Assembly (NCBI GenBank): GCA_905480645.1
Contig: CAJQRC010000052.1
Location: forward strand, 1 to 33,804
DNA length: 33,804 bases
Reading direction: 5' to 3'
From: an uncultured Tateyamaria sp.
GTDB taxonomy: Bacteria > Pseudomonadota > Alphaproteobacteria > Rhodobacterales > Rhodobacteraceae
Both the position numbers and the translations under genes were made by a program. Position 1 is the stretch's first letter. Each line of letters starts with the position of its first letter. The notes under the pieces are model-generated. The model was not told the origin of the DNA and searched no databases. It saw only the letters and a program-made list of their open reading frames with translations. Positions 27,907 to 33,804 of the stretch are shown here, in pieces.

Positions 27907-29877
27907 ATGAGAAGCTTCTCTATCGCCTTAATTCTACTTTTTATGTGCTCACTTACCGCACTAGCAGAACGCCCTCGCCCTTTAGGCTGGGCGCTTAAAG
28001 CCATGCGGAGTGGAGACTGGGATGCCGCCACGCAACTTGCATACCGTGATGGCCCCGTAGCCATCGACATTATTGAGTGGCATAAGTTGCGTGCCGGTCT
28101 GGGTAGCTACGAAGATATTATCACCTTCTTAGATCGACGCCCTAACTGGCCTGGCGAAGCTTATCTACGCCGTAAGTCCGAGGCAATTATCTTAAATCAA
28201 AACGATGATAAAATTCTATCTTTCTTCGCACAGAACATTGCGCAAACGCCTGAAGGTGTGCTCGGCCATGCACAAGCACTCGCACGCGCAGGCTCAAATG
28301 ATTTAGCTGAAGCGAACCTTATTTTGGAATGGCGTACCGTTGCAATGGAGAGTGCTACCCAAAAACAATATCTCGAAAATTATGCAGAATTACTGTCTCC
28401 CCACCACGTGGCTCGCCTTAATGCAATGCTCTGGTCCGGAAATAATCCTAGTGCAAAACGCATGCTTGATCTAGTCCCAGCAGAGCAAAAGGTATTGGCA
28501 GAGGCCCGTTTAGCCCTAAAATCCCAATCTGATTCTGTTGATGCTTTAATTAAAGCAGTACCAAAAACTCTTAGAGACAACTCAGGTTTAGCTCATGATC
28601 GCTTTGAATGGCGTGTTCGAAAAGGTCGTTGGGCAGACGCAAAGACACTATTACATGAGCGGTCAACATCTACCGAAAGCCTAGGAAAACCAAGTGCTTG
28701 GGCGCAACGCAGACGGGCGTTGGCACGTGACGAAATGCGTGACGGCGATTCCACACTAGCCTATGAGCTCGCCGCACGACATTTCTTATCAGAAGGCCCG
28801 TCCTACGCCGATTTGGAATGGCTGGCGGGTTACATAGCGCTGCGTAAACTTAATGAACCCAAAACAGCGCTGGTTCACTTTCAAAATCATCGTTCCGTAA
28901 TCAAGTCCCCGATTTCACGCGGTCGTGCAGCATATTGGACAGGGCGAGCTTATGAGGAACTAGGGGATGAGGCAGCCGCATCACAGGCCTACACCGATGG
29001 TGCTAAATTTCAAACTTCCTTTTATGGACTATTGTCAGCGGAACGCGGCAATGAACTCGTTGATCCGTATCTGAGTGGAGCCGAAATCTTTGAAGATTGG
29101 AAAATATCCAATTTAACCAATCTCGATCTTTTCGAAGCCGGTATGCTTTTACAAGCATCAGGGGAATTGAGTATAGCCGAAAGATTTTGGACTCACCTAG
29201 CCGAAAGTCTTGATCGCGAAGAGGCTGGTCAATTAGGGCAAGCCACTCTTGAAATGGAACAGCCACATCTCGCAGTCATGATATCTAAACGTGCCGCACG
29301 ACGTGGAATTGTACTTCATGCGTCTTATTATCCATTACACCCACTTATTCGAATTGACTTGCCAATGGCTCCAGAAATGAATCTTGCAATTGCTCGGCGT
29401 GAGAGCGAGTTCGATCCATCGGTTCAAAGCGGCGCTGGTGCGCGCGGCCTGATGCAAATTATGCCAACCACTGCAAGTGAAGTAGCCGACTCGTTGGACC
29501 GCGCAGGGGAACACACAACCGAAAGATTGATCTCGGATCCTGAGTATAATGCTAAGTTAGGTGCAGCATTCCTGTCGCAACTCTCTGGACGCTTTAATGG
29601 CAATGTCGTTTTAATGTCGGCAGCTTACAACGCAGGTCCAAGTAGAGTTGATAAGTGGGTCAATTTGCTTGGAGACCCACGCCAAGGAAAAGACAAATTT
29701 GACGTAATTGACTGGATCGAACATATCCCATATCGCGAAACTCGGAATTACGTCATGCGCGTTACTGAAAGCCTACCAATTTACCGTGCAAGGTTAGGCA
29801 AAAGTCCCTTACCAGTGCCTTTTAGCACGGAACTGACAGGTTCAACCTTGCTGCCGTTCGCGCCAAAGGGTGAATAA
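27907..29877 (+). CDS. Soluble lytic murein transglycosylase (Slt70-like)
   Basis: This is a periplasmic enzyme that cleaves peptidoglycan glycan strands to 1,6-anhydro products. It has 656 residues, close to Slt70. There is a Sec signal peptide at residues 1-20 (RSFSIALILLFMCSLTALA). A long alpha-helical superhelix of TPR-like helices runs from about 25 to 450, with GRAAYWTGRAYEELGD as a clear repeat. The C-terminal SLT lysozyme-like domain starts near 485, with catalytic Glu499 in ARRESEFDP, followed by GAGARGLMQIMPTTA and AAYNAGPSRVDKW. AGGAA lies 9 bases before the ATG. The last 36 bases overlap the 3' end of the DMT permease gene on the other strand. Pairing with dapA is divergent; both serve wall metabolism. 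Confidence 0.92.
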   Translation: MRSFSIALILLFMCSLTALAERPRPLGWALKAMRSGDWDAATQLAYRDGPVAIDIIEWHKLRAGLGSYEDIITFLDRRPNWPGEAYLRRKSEAIILNQNDDKILSFFAQNIAQTPEGVLGHAQALARAGSNDLAEANLILEWRTVAMESATQKQYLENYAELLSPHHVARLNAMLWSGNNPSAKRMLDLVPAEQKVLAEARLALKSQSDSVDALIKAVPKTLRDNSGLAHDRFEWRVRKGRWADAKTLLHERSTSTESLGKPSAWAQRRRALARDEMRDGDSTLAYELAARHFLSEGPSYADLEWLAGYIALRKLNEPKTALVHFQNHRSVIKSPISRGRAAYWTGRAYEELGDEAAASQAYTDGAKFQTSFYGLLSAERGNELVDPYLSGAEIFEDWKISNLTNLDLFEAGMLLQASGELSIAERFWTHLAESLDREEAGQLGQATLEMEQPHLAVMISKRAARRGIVLHASYYPLHPLIRIDLPMAPEMNLAIARRESEFDPSVQSGAGARGLMQIMPTTASEVADSLDRAGEHTTERLISDPEYNAKLGAAFLSQLSGRFNGNVVLMSAAYNAGPSRVDKWVNLLGDPRQGKDKFDVIDWIEHIPYRETRNYVMRVTESLPIYRARLGKSPLPVPFSTELTGSTLLPFAPKGE

Positions 29878-30711
29878 ACCTGCCGCAACAACAATTCCAG
29901 CACCGACTAAAACGTTTATCTTAAGGCTTTCACTAAATACAAAAATACCAACTATTGCAGCAAATACCATCTGGAAATAAGCAAACGGCTGGACCGCACT
30001 TGCTTCAGCAACCTCATAGCAACGAATTAAGAGCCAATGCCCCAGAGCTCCAGTCATACAAAGTAAACCCATCCAAGCCCAATCGAGACCTATCATCGGC
30101 TGCCAAAACCATACTCCAACTACAGTCATTGCCAACGCACCAACTGTACCTGTCCAGAAAAAACTAGTCTCCGTCGCGTCATATCGGGCGACATACCGAG
30201 TTAGCAATCCATAGGTAGCAAACAAAACGGCTGCAATAAGCGGAACAACCACCGCAGGATTAAACACCCCAAAGCCTGGTTTTAGAATAAACAATACGCC
30301 GATAAACCCGATAGCAATCGCAAGCCATCGCCGCCACCCCACACGTTCCCCTAATATTGGCCCTGATAACGCCGCCACGAGCAATGGATATGCCGCAAAT
30401 ACAGCATGGCTCTCAACCAGCCCTAATAGAGTGAACCCAGTCACCATCACGCAAATTTCAACGGCCAATAGTAAGCCACGAAAAATTTGGACCATTGGCC
30501 GCGATGAACTTGCGACCGCCACTACACCGCCAGCCTTACGCGAAGCAATAGTGATAACAAAAATCGCAAAAAACCAATACCGGATCATAACAATCATGTA
30601 GACATTATATTCAGCAGCTAGATGGCGGGAGATCCCATCTTGTCCAGCAAACACGATTGACGTTGCGATCATTAATGCAATACCAAGCTGTGTATTATTT
30701 CCCACACTCAT
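29842..30711 (-). CDS. DMT-superfamily (EamA) permease
   Basis: This is a 289-residue inner-membrane protein with ten hydrophobic helices in two EamA halves, typical of drug/metabolite exporters. The first half carries the family segment FAGQDGISRHLAAEYNVYMIVMIRYW and GLVESHAVFAAYPLLVAALSGPILGERVGWRRW. The second carries ASAVQPFAYFQMVFAAIVGIFVFSE. The start overlaps the mnmD stop in ATGA (30708-30711), so it is co-translated with mnmD. The end overlaps the lytic transglycosylase gene by 36 bases. The substrate is unknown; the family includes amino-acid, riboflavin and SAM transporters. Confidence 0.88.
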   Translation of the reverse strand: MSVGNNTQLGIALMIATSIVFAGQDGISRHLAAEYNVYMIVMIRYWFFAIFVITIASRKAGGVVAVASSSRPMVQIFRGLLLAVEICVMVTGFTLLGLVESHAVFAAYPLLVAALSGPILGERVGWRRWLAIAIGFIGVLFILKPGFGVFNPAVVVPLIAAVLFATYGLLTRYVARYDATETSFFWTGTVGALAMTVVGVWFWQPMIGLDWAWMGLLCMTGALGHWLLIRCYEVAEASAVQPFAYFQMVFAAIVGIFVFSESLKINVLVGAGIVVAAGLFTLWRERQQG

Positions 30712-31379
30712 CCAAGGAACGCCCGCGTCATATGCCGTTTACGGCCATATCCTGGAACACGCTCTACAATGAACCCCGCATCCTCTAACCCACGTCGAAC
30801 AAACCCAGCAGCAGTATAAGTAGCAGCTGTTCCTTTTGGTTTCGTATGCGCCGCCACCTGCCGCATAAGATCAACGCCCCAAAGCTCAGGATTTTTAACT
30901 GGTGAAAACCCATCTAAAAACCAAGCGTCTGCTTTTTCTGTCCATATTGGCAAGGTTATGCGGGCATCTCCATGTATTAGTTTTAATTCGACGTCACCAA
31001 AATCAAAAACTACGCTGCCACTTATTTGTGCGTTCGTTAACTTCTTTGTGAAATTTTTTAAGGTTGGGAAACTCTGTAATGCAATATTCATATCCGTTGA
31101 AGACATAGGATATGCCTCAAAGCTGGAGAAATATAATTTACCAAATATATCTGCCTCCCGCCACGCTTGCCATGTCGTAAGAAAGTTCAACCCAGTACCA
31201 AAACCCAATTCAGCAACATGAAACCCGTCTTGAAAGCGCGCAGGCAGAAAGTTACCATCTAGAAACACATGCTTTGTTTCAGCCAATCCGTTATCGAGGC
31301 TAAAATAGGGATCATCAAATTGAACTGATATCGGTACCATACCATCTCGCCATTTTAACTGAGTCCGCTGGTCCTGCAT
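30708..31379 (-). CDS. mnmD: tRNA 5-methylaminomethyl-2-thiouridine methyltransferase MnmD (MnmC methylase domain)
   Basis: This SAM-dependent enzyme makes the final methylation of the wobble uridine modification mnm5s2U34. The ATG at 31379 is chosen over an in-frame GTG at 31406 because a strong AGGGGG lies 5 bases before it. The 223-residue product covers only the methylase half of MnmC. N-terminal DDPYFSLDNGLAETKHVFLDGN, the SAM loop VAELGFGTGLNFL and the catalytic segment DAWFLDGFSPVKNPELW are characteristic. In E. coli this domain is fused to an FAD oxidase. Here a separate flavoprotein gene lies 55 bases away on the opposite strand. It is translationally coupled to the DMT permease. Confidence 0.92.
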   Translation of the reverse strand: MQDQRTQLKWRDGMVPISVQFDDPYFSLDNGLAETKHVFLDGNFLPARFQDGFHVAELGFGTGLNFLTTWQAWREADIFGKLYFSSFEAYPMSSTDMNIALQSFPTLKNFTKKLTNAQISGSVVFDFGDVELKLIHGDARITLPIWTEKADAWFLDGFSPVKNPELWGVDLMRQVAAHTKPKGTAATYTAAGFVRRGLEDAGFIVERVPGYGRKRHMTRAFLG

Positions 31380-31420
31380 CCTGTCCCCCTGTATAACCTT
31401 ACTCACGGCGCGACATTGGC

Positions 31421-31437
31421 GGAAGGAATACGCATTG
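31421..31437 (+). promoter_or_regulatory. Ribosome binding site fixing a TTG start
   Basis: GGAAGGA (31421-31427) lies 7 bases before TTG (31435-31437). No ATG or GTG in frame gives a better start, and the FAD-binding strand begins only five residues later, so the start must be at or very near this TTG. Confidence 0.75.
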
Positions 31438-32472
31438 GCAACGATAGAGATTACAGTCCTTGGGGCGGGTATATTTGGATTATCGATAGCTTGGGAACTG
31501 ACACGCCGCGGTGCAAATGTTCAGGTAGTAGATCCGCATGGGCCAGCAACTGGTGCAAGTGGTGGTATAGTTGGTGCTTTGGCTCCCCACGTTCCAGAAA
31601 ACTGGAATTCAAAGAAGCAATTTCAACTTGAAAGCCTGCTGATGGCACGAGGTTTTTGGCATGAAGTTCAAGCTGTCAGTGGACATTGTGTTGGATATGC
31701 AAGATTGGGTCGGGTTCAACCAATCGCTGATGACGCTGCTCTAAAACTGGCACAAGCACGCGCAATGACTGCACAAGATTTTTGGGGTACAGCCGCAGAA
31801 TGGCAAGTCCGATCTGCATCTTCATCTAACTGGTTCGCGACAAGCCCGACTGGAATGGAAATCTTTGATACTTTAAGCGCCCGCATACACCCTAGAAAGG
31901 CATGCCTAGCATTGGTCGCAGCACTGAAGGCAAAAGGTGTTTCAATGCAACTGAAACCCTCCAAAACTGAGCTCACAGTTCACGCCACTGGCGTGATGGG
32001 GCTCAACACATTAAATTCGATCCATACTCGGTCAGTTGGAACAGGGATTAAAGGGCAAGCAATTTTACTTGATCACGCCGTTCCCAATTCCCCTCAGATT
32101 TTTGTCGACGGTTTACATTTTATCCCCCATGCAGATGGAACAACCGCAATTGGATCCACATCAGAACGGAATTATGAACATGCAACAAAAACCGATAACC
32201 ACCTTGATAAAATTTTAGCACAAGCGATATGCGCAGTTCCCAAGCTTAAGCAAGCGCAAGTGCTTGCGCGTTGGGCTGGCCTACGCCCTCGCAGCCGTAG
32301 CCGTGCGCCCATGCTTGGCCCATGGCCAAACAGACCTGGGCATTTTATTGCGAATGGCGGTTTTAAGATCGGATTCGGTATGGCACCAAAAGTGGCACAA
32401 ACGATGGCTGATCTAATTTTAGATGGCCGTAATACAATCCCTAAAGGTTTTGAGGTCTCAGCATCTTTTTAA
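31435..32472 (+). CDS. FAD-dependent oxidoreductase, MnmC oxidase-like
   Basis: This is a 345-residue flavoprotein of the D-amino-acid/glycine oxidase (DAO) family. The N-terminal Rossmann motif is GAGIFG (residues 10-15) with Asp33 closing the second strand (VQVVDPHG). The substrate domain is in the middle. The C-terminal GLRPRSRSRAPMLGPWPNRPG and FIANGGFKIGFGMAPKVAQTMADLIL provide the second FAD contact. It begins with TTG, set by a good ribosome site. Its position back-to-back with mnmD suggests that it is the separate MnmC(o) activity removing the carboxymethyl group from cmnm5U34. The alternative is a generic sarcosine/glycine/amine oxidase. The C terminus is KGFEVSASF. Confidence 0.85.
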   Translation: MATIEITVLGAGIFGLSIAWELTRRGANVQVVDPHGPATGASGGIVGALAPHVPENWNSKKQFQLESLLMARGFWHEVQAVSGHCVGYARLGRVQPIADDAALKLAQARAMTAQDFWGTAAEWQVRSASSSNWFATSPTGMEIFDTLSARIHPRKACLALVAALKAKGVSMQLKPSKTELTVHATGVMGLNTLNSIHTRSVGTGIKGQAILLDHAVPNSPQIFVDGLHFIPHADGTTAIGSTSERNYEHATKTDNHLDKILAQAICAVPKLKQAQVLARWAGLRPRSRSRAPMLGPWPNRPGHFIANGGFKIGFGMAPKVAQTMADLILDGRNTIPKGFEVSASF

Positions 32473-32487
32473 CGTTAGCGTTTAGGT

Positions 32488-33288
32488 TCACTCACTGAAA
32501 GCTGTCATACACTGCCGCCCATCGGGCCCACGGATCCAAAAACGATACCCCTTGCGGCAAAGAGTTGCAGTTTCAAAATGCATCAACGGTGCGGTAGCAC
32601 GAAACGAGAAATCAGATAACAATCCCTGAAATACCTCCGCCATCAATATCAACTTCTGGGCTAACAAAGGGCCATGCACGACTAAACCGCTATAGCCTTC
32701 GACTGATTTAGCATATGGCTCATCATAATGAATGCGATGCCCATTAAAGGTCAACGCAGAATAACGAAATAATAACGTTGTATCAAAATTGCACTGGACG
32801 CTTTCATCTTCATCTGTTGACGCCATTGTTAAAGCTGGTTTAGAACGCGTGGTCCTCAGATCTTGACCATACACTAACTCTTGCCACTCCGTAACGCATT
32901 TGACGCCCTTTTGGATTATTTCATGACGAAGTGTCACAAAAGCCAACATACCCGTTCGCCCTTCCGATGTTTTGACACTTTCACAAAAAGACATGCGCTC
33001 AGCTGGAAATCCTAAAAGGAGTGGTGCAAAAAATTTGATCCGCCCACCGGCCCACATGCGTTTGGGCAGACCCACATCTGGTATAAGACCACCGACTTTT
33101 GGGTGACCGTCTCGACCCAAATCCTGAGGTGGTGCCGGTATCCAAAAATATAACTGATGAAAGAAAGGGGGAAGTCGGTCACCAACGTCAAGGGTTCCCG
33201 GCAGACCAAGCGCAACCTGCATGGCTCGAGCACGCGCTGGATCAAGGACATCCCTCTGATTAACAGAATGCGACTTTGTTTTCTTCAT
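32488..33288 (-). CDS. MaoC/HTD2-like hotdog-fold acyl-CoA hydratase (mesaconyl-C4-CoA hydratase type)
   Basis: This is a 266-residue double-hotdog protein. The N-terminal FAS1-like dehydratase half runs to about residue 150 and includes FFHQLYFWIPAP and KRMWAGGRIKFFAPL. The C-terminal half carries the hydratase signature FRYSALTFNGHRIHYDEPYA (residues 174-193), with the likely catalytic His187 and Asn182, and GLVVHGPLLAQ. The family includes mesaconyl-C4-CoA and itaconyl-CoA hydratases and the eukaryotic mitochondrial 3-hydroxyacyl-thioester dehydratase HTD2, so it hydrates a branched or dicarboxylic enoyl-CoA. The exact substrate is not settled. No CoA-transferase or lyase partner is visible in the window. 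It is convergent with the flavoprotein gene (15-base gap). Confidence 0.85.
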   Translation of the reverse strand: MKKTKSHSVNQRDVLDPARARAMQVALGLPGTLDVGDRLPPFFHQLYFWIPAPPQDLGRDGHPKVGGLIPDVGLPKRMWAGGRIKFFAPLLLGFPAERMSFCESVKTSEGRTGMLAFVTLRHEIIQKGVKCVTEWQELVYGQDLRTTRSKPALTMASTDEDESVQCNFDTTLLFRYSALTFNGHRIHYDEPYAKSVEGYSGLVVHGPLLAQKLILMAEVFQGLLSDFSFRATAPLMHFETATLCRKGYRFWIRGPDGRQCMTAFSE

Positions 33289-33534
33289 ATACCTACTATG
33301 ACCTAATCATGAGAGAGATAGTATCACACCTTACTTGTGGTACTGAATCAATAAGGAGAAGTCAGCCGATAAGGGGTTTCAATATAATGGATGCAAAGGA
33401 AAATTAGTAAAAACTAAGCAACAGTTACTAAGACTTAATTCATAGAGACGAAAGTAGTAACAGCTATCCACCGCATAACCATCTTACCTTAAATGTTTAT
33501 TTAATCTGAGAAGAAGAATTTTGAAAATTCAAAT
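33289..33534. other. Intergenic stretch before the last gene
   Basis: This is 246 bases of AT-rich spacer with no convincing ORF. GAATTTTGAAAATTC (33516-33530) is a 15-base palindrome just after the stop of the right-hand gene and is AT-only apart from its ends and centre. It has no GC-rich stem and is not called a terminator. No RNA gene was recognised. Confidence 0.45.
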
Positions 33535-33804
33535 TCAAACGGCCTCTACTGTTGATGCCTTTTTAGCATTAGATTTTCGGCCAAGTTTTTTGGTAACTGA
33601 TTTACCTTTTTCAATAAGGCTATCGAATGCCTCTCGAACATCTGCGGAGTCAAAATTTTCAAAATCCCCACCAGCCTCAAAATGCCTACGCACAATATGT
33701 CCAACCGCGTAGGTTGATGCACCAGACAAGATAGACGAAGCGCAAGCTCCTACTGACCACCCAATGACCGGAATGGACTGAACAAGAGAAAAGAAAGGAA
33801 GCGC
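33535..33804 (-). CDS. C-terminal part of a membrane protein resembling DUF697 (5' end beyond window edge)
   Basis: The minus-strand frame is open from base 33804 to the TAA at 33535, giving 89 residues, and continues outside the window. The first 35 residues form a hydrophobic, Gly/Ser/Ala-rich segment (LVQSIPVIGWSVGACASSIL, then SGASTYAVGHIVRRHFEAGG). This resembles the helical C-terminal region of DUF697/YcjF-like proteins, which are often attached to GTPases. The rest is acidic (FENFDSADVREAFDSLIEKG) and then strongly basic (SVTKKLGRKSNAKKAS). The family call is tentative because the N-terminal domain is not seen. Confidence 0.6.
   Translation of the reverse strand, partial: ALPFFSLVQSIPVIGWSVGACASSILSGASTYAVGHIVRRHFEAGGDFENFDSADVREAFDSLIEKGKSVTKKLGRKSNAKKASTVEAV

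Noticed and set aside
31416-31631. 71-codon plus-strand ORF in another frame of the flavoprotein gene
   Set aside because: It is a shadow frame; the FAD-binding motif lies in the TTG-started frame.
33516-33530. GAATTTTGAAAATTC palindrome as a terminator
   Set aside because: The stem is almost entirely A/T and too weak, and it could arise by chance in this AT-rich spacer.
33521-33712. 63-codon plus-strand ORF near the right edge
   Set aside because: It is antisense to the minus-strand frame that stays open to the window edge and has coherent membrane and acidic/basic segments.

Overview
The window looks like chromosomal DNA from a marine alphaproteobacterium of the Rhodobacterales (Roseobacter group or a close relative), with visibly lower GC than most of that order. 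This rests on gene content and protein style: a tauR-xsc-pta-soeABC sulfonate/sulfite module in the order I recall from roseobacters, mce translationally coupled to a DUF1467 gene, a rhomboid-like gene between murJ and trpS, and a split MnmC system. No species is claimed. No insertion sequence, prophage, CRISPR array, tRNA or rRNA gene was found.

Layout. 1-4110: the 3' part of an RND efflux adaptor gene and its complete HAE1-type pump. 4120-7442: murJ (lipid II flippase), a rhomboid-like membrane protein on the other strand that lacks both catalytic residues, and trpS. 7443-8955: an AT-rich stretch holding one small outer-membrane beta-barrel candidate and 480 bases without a gene. 8956-11396: a likely operon of a class II histone-deacetylase-like amidohydrolase, a nitroreductase and an EI24/CysZ-like membrane protein. 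11353-12034 (minus): mce and a DUF1467 gene. 12397-14247 (minus): aspS. 14503-16716 (minus): katG. 16950-17865 (plus): a clearly recognisable but wrecked oxyR, divergent from katG. 18020-26858: tauR, xsc, pta, soeA, soeB, soeC. 26895-27767 (minus): dapA. 27907-29877: a lytic transglycosylase. 29842-31379 (minus): mnmD and a DMT-family permease. 31435-32472: an MnmC oxidase-like flavoprotein with a TTG start, divergent from mnmD. 32488-33288 (minus): a hotdog-fold mesaconyl-CoA-hydratase-like protein. 33535 to the right edge (minus): the C-terminal end of a membrane protein resembling DUF697.

How the genes work together. The central block is a C2-sulfonate degradation unit. Xsc converts sulfoacetaldehyde, the product of taurine deamination, to acetyl phosphate and sulfite. 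Pta makes acetyl-CoA from acetyl phosphate. SoeABC, a cytoplasmic-facing molybdenum/iron-sulfur enzyme with a membrane anchor, oxidises the toxic sulfite to sulfate and feeds electrons to the respiratory chain. TauR, a MocR-type PLP regulator, sits just upstream. Two 10-base direct repeats spaced 23 bases apart lie between tauR and xsc, and a similar pair in reverse orientation lies just before tauR. These are good operator candidates. Taurine transport and transamination genes are not in the window.

The most notable signals are: (1) intact katG beside a decayed oxyR, implying that peroxide regulation has been lost or rewired; (2) the candidate TauR operators; (3) the catalytically dead rhomboid-like protein; (4) the split, divergent MnmD/MnmC(o)-like pair. 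I do not see a wholly undescribed multi-gene system.
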